A DNA stretch of 64,000 nt from Ramazzottius varieornatus (GCA_001949185.1 BDGG01000017.1:62001-126000), one strand, 5' to 3'; positions 13,448 to 24,551 are shown, counted from the first letter of the stretch. Made by a program: numbers and translations. Notes: generated by a model not told the origin, from the letters alone.

Positions 13448-14064
13448 TTAAGTAGTTGAGCGAGATAAGAGCAGCATCCGAAAGACCGAACTAAACAGTA
13501 GCGTACCAATAAGGCAAGACCATAAGGGAAAAGCGGAAGTGGGAAAAGAAGAAGTATTGCAAAGATCGCGATTGCACAGACAGCGAGTTAAACCTGCGCC
13601 AGTGATACTTCCGGTAATGGTAGTACAGTTGAGCTGTTGATTGCTACGCTGCATGCATCCGCGAGTATGAACCACACCTAGACAAGCATGGCATTCCGTT
13701 ATATCACAGCTCAAACTTTCGTAACACACCGATCTTGTAGTCAGTTGAAAGAGAAGTTGGATGGTCAGTTCTGCATCCTTACCGAACGAGCCTTCCGGCA
13801 CCTTTATGGCTGTCTTGAAACAAACAGGATCGGCTCCCTCGCATTGTTTCGTCTTGTTCTTTACAGACGGCTCCTTACAGTCCACGCATTCATAACATCG
13901 TAACCCATTGGCTGTAATTAACGCAATCCACGTACAGGCTAATCAGTCGCTGCGTACCAGATATTGAGTACATTACGAAGTAATGTAGTTACTTTACAAT
14001 TACCTCCATGCAAGACGAGACACATTGTGAGAAACGGAGTCGCCAATAGAAACAAAGAAGACAT
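13448..14064 (-). CDS. Ly6/uPAR three-finger protein 3, GPI-anchored
   Basis: Three exons (14064-14004, 13911-13783, 13677-13448), phase-1 introns. The signal peptide is MSSLFLLATPFLTMCLVLHG. Exon 2 opens NGLRCYECVDCKEP and contains CEGADPVCFK. Exon 3 has HTRGCMQ, LNC and the hallmark CLCNRDLCN, then a hydrophobic tail. The intron between exons 2 and 3 happens to be open in the exon frame, so a naive continuous reading would be 145 residues, but the donor at 13782 (GTAAGG) and an acceptor ending at 13678 restore the family length. Sequons NKT, NCT and NTS suggest glycosylation. Confidence 0.85.
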
Positions 14065-14536
14065 CGTGTACATCCGTCCAAAAATTTTGTGCATGCGCGA
14101 CAACAAGACGCTTGGTCGAAAGTTTTTCAGGGCATCGCTCTTGTCAGGTTAACGTTCTACTCTTTTATAGCTGCCGTTGTGCGTTGGAGCTGGTCAGCCA
14201 CAGTGCATACAGAAACATGGATGCTTGTCCGTGACTTTGCTGCACCTAGATGGGTTCTGTCATTGGCAACATTTTTGCTTCATGACCACGAACTCCCAAG
14301 GTGAACACGCGCCGACATGAACATGCAATTAACACATCGACCTTTCAAGGCCTGCCCACGTTATGTAGTATTATTAGACGTCGGAACTAGACTGACTTTA
14401 AATCTGCCGGTTCAGGGCACGTTTTATGGTTGTAAGCAGATGTACCGGAACATCCACCAATTAGAAAATTGAGTTTTGGCCGAAATTCATTTGAGAGGAC
14501 TATTCCTTCCACGCCTTCTTGGAATCTCGAATATTC

Positions 14537-14790
14537 TATATGCAGTGCTACAGTAGAACTTTAAAGTGCCAATGATGCGGGACAGGTTTGGATCCGGGTG
14601 CTTGTAGAAAGACCGCGCGGATGGTGGGTGAAATGTCTGGTCAAAGTGTGTATCGAACAGCTGATCGCTATGACATGACACATAACAGCCAAAACAGCGT
14701 GTACCGGGGGGATTCTTTACGCGGACCCGGACCAATCTTGTCCCACTTCATTGGCACTTTAAAGTATGCTGTTAGTGTACTGTATGCTGA
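14537..14790. repeat. TIR element, about 250 bp
   Basis: An inverted repeat has core ACTTTAAAGTGCCAATGA (from 14558) and its complement ending near 14764. Similarity extends about 40 bp inward through GGGACA and CCGGGT, and weakly outward. No coding content is apparent. It sits between Ly6 genes 3 and 4. Confidence 0.6.
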
Positions 14791-14799
14791 GGACTGATG

Positions 14800-16160
14800 C
14801 CGGAAATGCGCCTACCGGTACAGTGTAGGAGAAGTTGGTCGAGATGAACGCTGGTACGATTGGGTTAGTCCTGCAGAAAGAGAGTGTCTCAAACACCTTG
14901 ACCCTGAGTATTAGTAGTAGTCTGAGTTACACGGTAGTTCTTCCCCGCCCCCCCCCCATTTTATTGAGAAATAAAAATCAGAAGAGTATGAAGGGTAGGA
15001 TGGCGGTCATGGCGGTTAAGAAATTCGCGAGATGCAAAGCGCGTGAATGAACTCGTGTGCTGAGAATGTCTCATCGAGACGGCTTCATGAACATATTCGT
15101 GCGGGACAATATCCGACGGAAAACCAGGAGGAGCTAGCAGCCGGACATGACCAACTACTAGACGGAATCAACGATCAAGGAAATACATTTTAGCTGGCCA
15201 GCAACAGTACGTGTACGCCATGCAATGCATACCGGGAGTACCATCAAGCAAGCCGTGCTTCGGCAGCTCTGAAGTCCTGCACAATCTCTTGCTTGTACAT
15301 TCACGCGTGGATCATACCTTGGCTGATTATTCGATGCGGTAGCCAGAAAAGGCCAACCTTACGAGATACCGACATGTTCCTTCCCGACGAAAGCGCCAAT
15401 TTGTCACACCATTGCAGCACAGCATTAGAGTTTGATGCTCCCATAGTACTGGCATTGATTATCCACCCTGTCGTTTTGTTCAAAATGGTAGAACTGTTCA
15501 CGGGGCGGAGATAGGTGGCGCGCTCTTCGGGTTCTTCAGACTTTCGCCAGGCTCACAACGAAACCGAGCAAGAACTCTGAAGCCAATCTCACATAATGTA
15601 GCACCCAATACTGCCAAGAAGAGGGGCAGCAATTTCCTGACATTATCCTTGCTGATAGGGAGTCTGATCATGACATGCACGGTTGTACCAGCACAAGTCT
15701 ACTGCACCTTGTCGACGTTCCGTGTGGCACCCACAGACGTGCACCCGACTAGCTGGCTTCTGTATGCCGTCAATTATTTTCCTGATCCTTTACTGCTCCT
15801 TTTTTCGATCAGCCGTTCACGTGCCGTCCCCAGAACTTTCTTTCCAAGTCGCCGGTAACTGTTTTCCTACTGTTTCCCGCGGCATCGGATGGTTATGTAG
15901 TCAGCATTTCTGCTGTATTTTTTGCACTCCAGGGGTAAGCTTGTCGACGCTCTGTTTACCACCGGACAGTTCAGAACCATCACCGAAGCTAGGATACCAA
16001 AAGACACACCAACTTTATTTGGGAAGTTTCAAGAAGTCTACAATCGTATCGGTTCAGTAACCGTAAGTTGATGCAAATGTTATTCAGATGTACAGAGCAG
16101 ATCCAGGTTTTGATCTACATGTACGCTGTGATTTCAAAAGCAACTCTGCCAACTGTTGGG
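14800..16160. other. no assignable gene between Ly6 genes 3 and 4
   Basis: The - strand frame 15680-15498 begins with a signal-like hydrophobic stretch (LLPLFLAVLGATLC), but no Ly6 CYxC exon or CxCxxDLCN exon follows. It could be a relic or an unrelated exon. A + strand frame at 15683-16060 has scattered Cys and no family match. A 10-C homopolymer lies near 14948. Confidence 0.4.
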
Positions 16161-16167
16161 ATTAGGA

Positions 16168-16851
16168 TCAGAATCGAGCAACCCATCCGAGCGTTGCCGT
16201 AACAGTACCAATCAGTAGAAAGCGTCCGATGCAAGCTTTGTGTGATCCATTGCATAAATCACCGTCACAAAGGCAGCGTCCGGCGTTACATCCCATTGCT
16301 TCGCTGTTGCGAACCGTACATGAGCGGCTCATGCCACCTGGCGATGAAATTTCCCCGTTAGCGCTTTGATAACACCGTGTACGCAACCTATTTACCAAGA
16401 AAGACCTCCCTAGGTCACCAAAAGGTCTCCACAACATATCAGAAGGATTGATACCACGAACAGAGACTTTTCTAGAAGCAGAACTTTTGCCCACACAAGT
16501 CCCGTCCGAAAGCTGCACAGGATTAATAGCGTGTTCCGCCAGCTAGTGACAATGTTTCGTCGGTCACTCACCAGTACTCCATTGCTTGAGACAGACTCCA
16601 TTGGTGATGCCCTGTGATTCGCACGTATTGGATGGTACTTTATGGTTATCCACAGCGCCTCGTGCGCATGCATCATCATTTGCGATTGTTACACAGTTAT
16701 AACACCGGAGCCCATAGCCTGCAACCTGAGGTCGTGGATTCATTGTTCCGCCAATTTTAATACAGGAACGCCAGTCAAGATGCTTCTACTCACCGACAGG
16801 AAGACAGCATACCACTAGCAATACGGTCCCGAATCTCGAGAGACTGTGCAT
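16168..16851 (-). CDS. Ly6/uPAR three-finger protein 4, GPI-anchored
   Basis: Three exons (16851-16794, 16718-16572, 16337-16168), phase-1 introns. The signal exon is MHSLSRFGTVLLVVCCLPV. Exon 2 opens GYGLRCYNCVTI and ends NGVCLKQWSTG. Exon 3 is taken from the acceptor just before GGMSRSC; an upstream alternative acceptor would add about 20 residues. It closes with CLCDGDLCN and a hydrophobic GPI-type tail. The GYGLRCY start is shared with gene 1 at 11.2 kb. The arginine of the usual RGC is followed by Ser here (RSC). Confidence 0.82.
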
Positions 16852-17397
16852 GATTCAAGCGTATATCCACAACTACCTAATCCAACGCACAGTGTGCAGT
16901 CACAGAAGACGGAAACCAAGAGGTAAAAAGGATCGTGCAGAGAGCAAGTGCCTAGTGGCCGATGCGGGCTGACTTTTGCTTCTTATGCTGGCGATATTAC
17001 AGTTCGTTCAGCCTAGCGGAACTGATTCGTAAAACTGGGCGTTTATACGTGTACTGGTTGATCCGATGCAGCTGTATTTGCACGGTCCTTTTTACGGGTT
17101 ATTAATGGCCTATAAACCTTCGGCAATAGAAAATCTCGGACGGAAAGGATCGATCGGCGGAACAAAGCAACAAAGCAACTTAGGTGGCAATCTGCGAGGC
17201 TTACGCCAAAGTTTGAAGAATGAGAGATTTGAATTACAAGTCGGCATCAGCCTTCCGGGGAACACTGCCTGGAACTTATTCTGGAAAGATATCAGTTGTC
17301 CCAAATCGAAGTGCTTTCTGCATGTGGCGAAAGACGTATTTAACAAATACGTGTTAAACGAACGTGATATCAAAAAAGGTGCATTGCCATAGAAAAA

Positions 17398-17945
17398 TCA
17401 GCTTTGTAGGTCGAGCAGCCACCTAATTAAGAAAAAGCCGATTGATAAAGCAACTGGTAAAGCGAAATCAAGTTTCTTCGCTCCATTGCACAAATCTTGA
17501 CTGCAAACGCAACGATCGCTTGTGCAAGTGAAGGGTTCGTTGGGATTCAACCGAGGTGCGCAGCCCCGTTCGGTGATCGGACCTTGTAATCCTTTAAAGA
17601 AAACTCATAGCTTACAAAACAGCTCATGAACGGACTACTCAGAAATACGCACATTGCCAGTATACTCGTACCAGTGTCGCATGTTGTCTTACCTTTAGTG
17701 ATGAATTTATAGCAAACTTGCTCGCCATACGGGGAACATGGTCTTTTAGTCATACTGTCCTTGTTAGATTCCCCTTGAGCGCACCCCGGATTCCCTCCAA
17801 GGCACTCATAACACATGAGTCCATCCCCTATGGATGAAAATATCAGACTTAACCCAACTTCCGGGTGAAGGGGGAAGGGCGACTTACCATAAGATATACA
17901 AGCCGCAGTGCACAAGAGGCATAAAACGAGGGAGAGGGCGCGCAT
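17398..17945 (-). CDS. Ly6/uPAR three-finger protein 5, GPI-anchored
   Basis: Three exons (17945-17888, 17827-17693, 17582-17398), phase-1 introns. The signal peptide is MRALSLVLCLLCTAACISYG. Exon 2 has GDGLMCYECLGGNPGC and QVCYKF. Exon 3 has ITERGCAPR, FTC and CVCSQDLCN, then ALPVALSIGFFLIRWLL, a hydrophobic GPI-type tail. The first acceptor lies only about 60 bp from the donor. Downstream a + strand frame (17066-17392) converges on it; I could not support that as a gene. Confidence 0.85.
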
Positions 17946-18138
17946 GATATCAGCTGGTCCCTGGGATGGCTTTCAGCGACACCGCCCGTCGAATCCGAAT
18001 TTGATCAGAATCTGAAAATATTATTCAATATGCGCTCCTCTCAAGTTCGCAACTCCCAAGGATGGCGGTTGGAACACACTGGGCAATAACGGCTGAATAA
18101 CGCTTCTGACAGTATAGGTACCTGACTGGCACACTGTA

Positions 18139-18370
18139 CTGTTTGTTCGGGCGGAAACCTCTGCCACGAACTGGGCGTTGGTCGATTGTAACATTTAACG
18201 ATTCAGTATCAAAGCAGGCACAAACGCTGTTTATTGTTGAAATCGACCGTAGACATAACGTAGCTTTGATACAGTGTCGGTGACAATTGTATACGCGTAC
18301 GTCACTGTTCGCTGAAGTTCGCTCGCCAACGCCCAGTTCGTGGCATAGAAGTTTCCGCCCAAAGAAACAG
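18139..18370. repeat. TA-flanked TIR element, 232 bp
   Basis: Inverted termini begin CTGTTTGTTCGGGCGG on the left, with the right end complementary apart from a few mismatches. Homology continues about 50 bp through CCACGAACTGGGCGTTGG. Both ends are flanked by TA. It is a non-autonomous Tc1/mariner-like MITE. Confidence 0.7.
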
Positions 18371-18500
18371 TACTCCGGTAGGTGGCGCTGCTGGAATGGC
18401 GAATGTGCCTGATGTTCCTTAGTGCAACCTGTAAAGTTAAGAGCTTCTGCTTAGAGCACAATCAGTGGTGCATAGAACATAGCAGAGCTTGGTGAAAAAG

Positions 18501-18899
18501 TCAGCTGTAGCTGTATATGTGGTATCTTCTTGGAACCAGTTTTACGCCATCCGGTCGAGTCCGAACGTTGTTTGTATGGTGTTCCTGGTACACTGGTGAA
18601 GTGCTGCGGCGTTTACCTGTCTTGCTGGGAAATTCTGCTACCGTCCGACGACGAATCCGTGGGATCGGCTGGAGCAATGACATCGTTTGCTTCTGGCAAA
18701 ACAGGCGCAGACGGACCAGCACTGGGCAAGGCATGGGGACGTGCCTTGCACAAAAGCCCTTGTGGCACTTCACCGCCACAAGATTAATTCCAGCTAATCT
18801 ACGTTCATCCTCCTTTGTTCCAAGGCAAAGTTGAGTGACATCATTAATTTCTGCAAAGGTGAAGGTAACAGCTAATCCTAGCCACAAGGTGCGAACCAT
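18501..18899 (-). CDS. uncertain small secreted protein
   Basis: A - strand frame starts MVRTLWLGLAVTFTFA, a credible signal peptide, and continues 132 codons with four to five Cys in the first half (LCLG, KCHKGFC, PCPV, FCQK). The second half is Arg-rich and probably not coding. A GTAAAC donor-like site near 18620 suggests the frame should be spliced. It is not a Ly6 protein by motif. The product may be a short Cys-containing secreted peptide, or spurious. Confidence 0.25.
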   Translation of the reverse strand: MVRTLWLGLAVTFTFAEINDVTQLCLGTKEDERRLAGINLVAVKCHKGFCARHVPMPCPVLVRLRLFCQKQTMSLLQPIPRIRRRTVAEFPSKTGKRRSTSPVYQEHHTNNVRTRPDGVKLVPRRYHIYSYS

Positions 18900-19034
18900 T
18901 TCTATAGCTCATAAGACTCAGATTCCCGGTCGTTTCCTAACGTCGTCCCACTTGTCAGATGGCTCTTAGTCCAGCGACTTAACTTTTGCATGCCTATCCC
19001 GATTGACCGGCTTTATGGTTTACACACACTAGAA

Positions 19035-19550
19035 ATGTGGCCGATTACAAATTTAGTAAAGTGTGTTGTCCTAGGTCTGCTGACCATTGTATCCGTTCAT
19101 GGTTTCGCTTTGCGTCTCTTCCCATACGAGTACCCAGAAGATACTACTCGAATCACAAGGAAGCTCCAAAAACTGCCGCAAGGTACGGTAGCTGTTTTGG
19201 CCGCATTGATAGCAAGTTTCATAAAGAACTTCGATTTTGTGTTCGCAGTGGCTGTGCAGAAACCGAAGCAGAGCTTGTCTCCGGATCCGTTACCCCTTCA
19301 AGGAGCGCTGAACTTGCTGCTACCAACCGCAAGACTGTCTTCCGCCCCTGACCACCTCCTCAAGCCTTGGCAGGCGCATATGATACCGTCAGTCACCATG
19401 AAGACCTGCAACGACTACGTGAGCTGTAAGAAGGAGCTGGTGTCAATGTTGGAGAGAATCGTAAAGTTCAAACTGCTACTTGATGTTCAGGCCCAATTCC
19501 TGACGGCGCACCATCAATTCGTCAGCTTTGCCAGCAGAAAGAAACCTTGA
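19035..19550 (+). CDS. secreted peptide precursor B (C-x5-C family)
   Basis: Exon 1 (19035-19182) begins MWPITNLVKCVVLGLLTIVSVHG, a signal peptide, followed by FALRLFPYEY. A 66-nt phase-1 intron (donor GTACGG, acceptor ending TTCGCAG) leads to exon 2 (19249-19550), giving 149 residues. The intron is a multiple of three and has no stop, so retention would still read through; its position and phase match paralogues A and C. Exon 2 has KTCNDYVSCKKELVSMLERI, the family ring (C-x5-C) plus helix. It continues about 30 residues further than the paralogues and ends SFASRKKP. An in-frame upstream Met at 18990 exists, but the second Met gives the better signal peptide. Confidence 0.65.
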   Translation: MWPITNLVKCVVLGLLTIVSVHGFALRLFPYEYPEDTTRITRKLQKLPQGTVAVLAALIASFIKNFDFVFAVAVQKPKQSLSPDPLPLQGALNLLLPTARLSSAPDHLLKPWQAHMIPSVTMKTCNDYVSCKKELVSMLERIVKFKLLLDVQAQFLTAHHQFVSFASRKKP

Positions 19551-19970
19551 TTCACCTGCTGGAACCTCGACATACAATCTCCGTTGTTATTCTTATGGTT
19601 CATTTTTGCATTGGTCGTCGCAGTACGTAGCACTTCGCTAAGTCAACGTAGTTACGGTATTTGGTGCCGTCTGTCGATCATCCATATTTCTAACCCATTG
19701 ATTTAAAATAAAATACATACGTCCCAAAGTCAAGCTCAATAACTCCATTGGATACACCGCGCGTAAATTCGTATTGCGCATTGCTCGCATTATATGGTTT
19801 CACGACCATTCGATCTTTTCCGTTTGACGAATGCAAAAATTGCGACTGACGTGCCACGACTCGCAAAGGATCCTCAGTAAGTGCCTATCGACGTCATGGA
19901 GCGTTCAGACCTTTATGCGGCTTTCCCTCCTTTGAACGATTGATAGAGATTGTTTCCTCTTACGAGGGAA

Positions 19971-20572
19971 CGGTCAGGACGATCATACGCCGATCTTCGT
20001 TTTGATGCTTTCACCTGATAGGTATGTTTCTTGGCTTACTATAAAGGGCAGGAAGTGGTGCTATGAACACCTCCCTGGAGCTGGAGAAAATCCTGAAAGC
20101 TTGGAGCTATTGTCTACTCCGTATAGCACCACTGAGTTCTTGGAGTGTCTACTGGTCCTTGTGTCTTGGGTGGCATGGAGTCAGCGCCAAAAAAACGAAT
20201 TAAATGAACTCCTGAACACCTTCACTGTTTCAGATAAGTCAAAGAAAGTTTTCGATTATCATCCACAATTTTGACAGAGACCACCACGGAAGGAAACATC
20301 GATGAAAATCGAAAATTTTTTCTCTGCCCTGGCGGAAACAGTAACAGTGCTCAGGAGTGCATTTGTCTCTCTTTTTTGCCCACGATACAAGGACCAGTGG
20401 ACACCCCAGGAACCTAGTGGTGCTATCCAGGGTAGACAATGGCTCCACGCTTTCAGGATTTGCTCCAGGGAGGCGTTCATAGCACCACTTCCTGCTCTTT
20501 ACAGTAAGCCAAGAGACATACCTATCAGGTAAAAGCATCAAAACGAAGATCGGCGTATGATCGTCCTGACCG
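19971..20572. repeat. foldback element, 2 x about 300 bp
   Basis: A nearly gap-free inverted duplication. The left arm starts CGGTCAGGACGATCATACG and the right arm ends with its exact complement at 20572; the arms meet near 20275. By eye the arms are roughly 85 percent identical. Each arm, read outside-in, holds a similar open frame (80-100 codons) beginning MML-PDRYVSWLT and containing RKWCYE, PES and LVLVSW. It has no TA duplication and no known transposase motif. Confidence 0.75.
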
Positions 20573-21230
20573 ATCCATCGTTAGCACTCATTCTTGTGGC
20601 ATTTTCTGGTTCTCTGAATATTTTGGCTTTGTATCTGCAGTCCGTCAAGAGTTTACTAAGTAGCACAGTCGCAGTCGCTAGCGACCATTTCTGTCTGGAT
20701 AGACTGAGACTGAAAACCATTAAACAACAACAGCAACAATATTCTAGTTTCAGTCTGCGGTAATTTGCTAGCGGTGGATCCGCCTAGGCCGGACTACCGA
20801 GCTGCGCAACTTTACTCTGTGAAACAGCGAAGGACAACGATAAGCCGCGTGTGCCTAATTGATGAGCTCCCGGTTACATGGCCCGCCCTTGTTCCCGGCA
20901 ACATGAGCAGAGGGATTCAAAAAGACATGCCTTGCACAGATAGTAAGCTGCGTACATCGCCTGTAGGTGCATCGTCAAACTGTGCGAGCTAATAAAACTG
21001 TACGTGGTAGTTATCATTCCGTTGGGAAACTCTGTTCGGGCACAAAGGCTGTCCAGAAGCTACCCTCTTTTGTCAGTCTAACGGAACAGCGTCCTCGAAC
21101 ACGCAGTGGCCGAAACTACTGTTTCCGCAGGACGTTTTGACTATCTTTATAAAAATTAAATCCAGTTGCTGAACGACTGACGCTGCCGAGCTCGTCCTTA
21201 TTCTTCCTTCCGACAGCGCAACCGGGAGCC
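20573..21230. other. no gene seen; upstream region of peptide gene C
   Basis: Short frames only. This interval should contain the promoter of the + strand peptide gene starting at 21231. I see no clear core-promoter motif. Confidence 0.4.
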
Positions 21231-21900
21231 ATGAAGCGTGTCCCAGGCTTGCTCGTGATATTTCTTCTGGCGGTCTTGCCTGACCTTGTCCACGGCTTTG
21301 CTCTTCGACTTTTCAACTCCGAAGTCTATAACAAGCTGAAGAGCTATGGGGCGAAGGAAACGCTGAAACCTTACATGGCCCTCACCGGACCGGCAGTACT
21401 ACCAGCAGGTAACCCTCATCCTGAGTTTTTATCAGATGCAAATTTGATAGCTATCAGACTGCTGTTTAATAATTTGACAATCAGCCCTGGTCGCTTCAAT
21501 GATAAAACTTTAATGCTGAAACCCCACTCTTGGACGATACCAGCCTCGTTTTTTTTAACGAGCCCTGAATTCCTGAGTGAGGCAGATTCAGCCTTCGTTA
21601 ATACAACGTCCGAAATTCGGCAACTGTGTTGTGTCAGTTCCAAACGATGATTGCAGTGGTCGTGTTACAGTCTAAGTGTCTTTCTTTTTAGGGCCAAGAC
21701 TTACAGGAATGGGACGCCTCTTCACCCATCAGCCGGATGAAGGTCGGCGTAGAGACCCTAGCGGTGTCGTATTTCGTCCGGTGTTCGGGCAAAAGTTACT
21801 GGAAGACTGTGGGGACTACACCCGCTGTAAGGCCCAACTGCTACGAATCCTGACCAGCAATCTGAACAAACAGCGTCAGTCTCATTTGCCCCATGCCTAA
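21231..21900 (+). CDS. secreted peptide precursor C (C-x5-C family)
   Basis: Exons 21231-21408 and 21692-21900 around a 283-nt phase-1 intron give 128 residues. The signal peptide MKRVPGLLVIFLLAVLPDLVHG is followed by FALRLF, identical to gene B. The junction Gly-Pro (PAG|GPR region) matches gene A (TVGPY). The C-terminal motif is LLEDCGDYTRCKAQLLRILT: Cys, five residues with a central Tyr, Cys, then an amphipathic helix. A DEGRRR basic cluster precedes it and could be a processing site. There is no obvious C-terminal amidation Gly. It lies 1.7 kb from gene B on the same strand, consistent with tandem duplication. Function unknown. Confidence 0.72.
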
Positions 21901-22589
21901 ATCCTTACTTCTTTCCCATTTATCCGCGCCAAATTTAAACTGGATACCGTACCATTTTCTTCTGTACGAGGAACAGACTCGCACTCGTACTGCAACAGCT
22001 ATTTTTAGCTTCCCGATATTCTACGATACTCGATCTTTTTTTTAGACTTTTAATCAAAATCGGGATCAGCATTGGCTGCTTGATATTACTTGTTCCTTTC
22101 TAAACACTGCGTGACCGAAATCCTCGATACAAACTGTCCCCTGCAAAAACTTACTGCGTCACTAATCAGATTTCAACACGAGCGTCAAGGGCAAGTTGCA
22201 CACTACCCCGAACTCACACAAAGTGAGCGTCACACATAGTACGGAGCGACCGGACTTTGGCTGTGACCCTCCGGTTTTAATTACAGAAGGCGTTCAGCAA
22301 TATCTTTTATGTTTGACGACAACACACAAGGCGAACTTGTTCTGTTCTGAGTGTTGATTTTGGATACTAGGTTAGTGCGCAGTAATGCTGCGTACTTTTT
22401 GACGTCAGATATTTCTCCACTAAAACTACGCATGCTATCTGATGCGATGGCAATACTGTTACGTATTGAATTTGTTGCAGAGGTCTATGTATTGGACTAG
22501 ATAAATTGACTCGCCGATCACGCCGATGGTTTATCGGCATATCACACCGCAGCCGGGAATGCTACCCTGCCCATAATTTCTACGGGCTG

Positions 22590-22918
22590 CATGTCGTCGT
22601 CAACTTTGTCATGCATGTTCAATTGGTTTGTCCTCCACGCTCCATCGATTACATTATTACAAGGTTTTCCAGCTATTATGTACAACCTTGTTTATTATCG
22701 TTCGTGCAGAAGAGCGCTATGAGAAAAATGTACATATAAACGGGTTCATGAACCCAGGTGCGTTGGTTTTAGCTCGGGATTTAACAAAGCCGGCGGTGGG
22801 TTCCCGAGGCTTCGAAGAGATATATGGCGATCAAGCAGCGTGTCAGTCTGAAGGCCCACAGCCAGACCAATCACTTTTCGAATTAGTCGGGACGACCGGG
22901 ACAACTTCAGTTGATTAA
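22590..22918 (+). CDS. uncertain small two-exon frame
   Basis: A possible chain is MSSSTLSCMFNWFVLH to about 22662, a 46-nt intron, then EERYEKNVHINGF to the stop at 22918. Phase is kept and the acceptor (TTCGTGCAG) is good, but the donor is weak and there is no family match. It is listed because it is the only coherent frame between 21.9 and 24.5 kb. Confidence 0.2.
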
Positions 22919-23090
22919 TCCATGAGCGTCTGGCTGCCTCGCAAAGTGGCGGTGCCCTTTTCGTGTCGACGTATCACAACATGTATGCCAAGGTAGCACC
23001 TCAGACACTGCAGCAGTTTACATAAATAACCTTGGAACCTAATCGCGATTGTCAAAAATATCTGTCGGATTTCTGGGTGTCTTATACTAC

Positions 23091-23603
23091 GGTTGTGCAT
23101 TCCAAGTTCCATTCCTGTCCATATTCCGTTCCTTTCCAGGAATATCTCTCCGTTCCAAAGGGCTAGGATTTGGAACGGCGGAATTCCAATTTTGGAAAAC
23201 AGGTGAAATCTAGAAAACTAGTAGGAATTCCATGAGGAATTTCGCTGTTTTTCAGATTTTGCTCATAAATTAACGGATCACTTGGTCGAAGGTCTCTCGA
23301 ACCCACAACAATGGTGGGTTTTATGGGATGCCCCGTCAGCTTTTTCGACGTGGCTGTGATATCTGGGGGTTAGCAGGAATACTTTGGGCCGCAAAGGCAT
23401 TCGTCCGCATGGTACAAGCATTATTCGCGTAGAAAGTGCACATCTGGATCGATATCCCCCACAAAAACATACGTTTTCACAGTGTTCTGGATTTCCAAGT
23501 TTCCATCGGAGAATTTTAGAAAAGAAAAAAAGGAAAATAGGAATATTGGAAATTCCTTTCCTATTTTCCATTCCATGAGGGTTATGGCCTGGAATGCACA
23601 ACC
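23091..23603. repeat. TIR element rich in GGAAT/ATTCC, about 513 bp
   Basis: The ends share GGTTGTGCATTCCA in inverted orientation (23091 and complement ending at 23603). Both sub-terminal regions are full of ATTCC/GGAAT words (23103-23240, 23505-23580). No coding content was recognised. Confidence 0.5.
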
Positions 23604-23609
23604 TTATAT

Positions 23610-24551
23610 TATACAGTATCCGTGGTGTCAAGGTCGGGACGTTTGGGTTAACGACAGTTCAAGCGCTGATTAAGATACCCGTGTATCCGCGTTTTCTGGA
23701 TGGAGATTAGTTCTACTTGTCCGTGTCAGTTAAGCTGTAATTACGAAGAGCCAACAGTGAACAGGCCAAACTGCGTGCCATCCTCATAACCGAGTGCGGA
23801 AGATGAAGGACTACAAATTAATTATAGCAGACAGAAAATAAATCCGCGACGTAAAGAACGGCGTAGTATTCAGGACCTGGTAGGTTCTCTTGCACTGAAG
23901 AAATCAACAGAGTACCCGTGGTCGCATGACTCAAAACTGAACGCCAATGGGTACCGGGAAACATCAAGTGGCCACGGGTGCGCTGATGGTGATGTCTACA
24001 GGATCGCTTCGTCTTCCCTAGTTGTCTGACGTCGTGATGAGCCACACCCTTTCTTCGGACGTTGACAACGTTGTCAGTTCAGTTGTCACCTTCAAGCTCG
24101 GCAGTTGATTGATGATGTGAATGTTCCGTTGATTGTGCCCTGAGCTTCCGAAATCCGAAGTCAGCTCAGTGCTCAGTCATTTGCATTTTGCAGAGACGAG
24201 CTGTCGAACATGGCCTTGGTGAATCGGTGAATTGATTGATTGGCATACAATTCAGCAGGGCCATGTTCAGCAGCTCTAGTCATTTGCTACTAGTCGTTCC
24301 ATGCATAATTCTACTGCCGAGGTATCCTCCGGCAGTGTTCCCAGCTAACGAAGATGCTAGGTTTCCGAATGGATCAATAAGCTAGCCGGAATTCTGTGGA
24401 TGCGCTTTTGCAGGTGAAATGTCGCGGTAAGCTCGCACAGTGTGGAATCATTAAACAATTATTCACAGTCTGGAGTGTCTCCGGACCGGGTTTTCTCGTA
24501 GGATTCGCTGGCAATGCAGCCTTGGCGCAACCCCATTTTCATTACTTATCA
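23610..24551. other. upstream region of carnitine acetyltransferase; no separate gene supported
   Basis: A short frame at about 24264 begins MFSSSSHLLLVVPCIILLP and ends at a donor-like CCGAG|GTATCC. It might be a 5' exon of the next gene or unrelated. Nothing else is assignable. Confidence 0.35.

Noticed and set aside
13678-13782. Continuous 145-codon reading of Ly6 gene 3
   Set aside because: Contains a GTAAGG donor and a TCTAG acceptor. Removal restores the family spacing between the VCF and RGC cysteines.
17066-17392. 108-codon open frame on the + strand between Ly6 genes 4 and 5
   Set aside because: No signal peptide, no homology and converges on the Ly6-5 3' end. Could be real, but nothing supports it.
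2690-18400. Scattered GGTGGCGC words (2.69, 10.66, 15.51, 18.38 kb)
   Set aside because: They resemble one arm of the hairpin family but lack a complementary arm within 60 bp, so they are not counted as copies.
19183-19248. Continuous reading of peptide gene B through its intron
   Set aside because: The 66-nt segment is open and in frame, but its splice sites and phase match the introns of both paralogues, so splicing was preferred.
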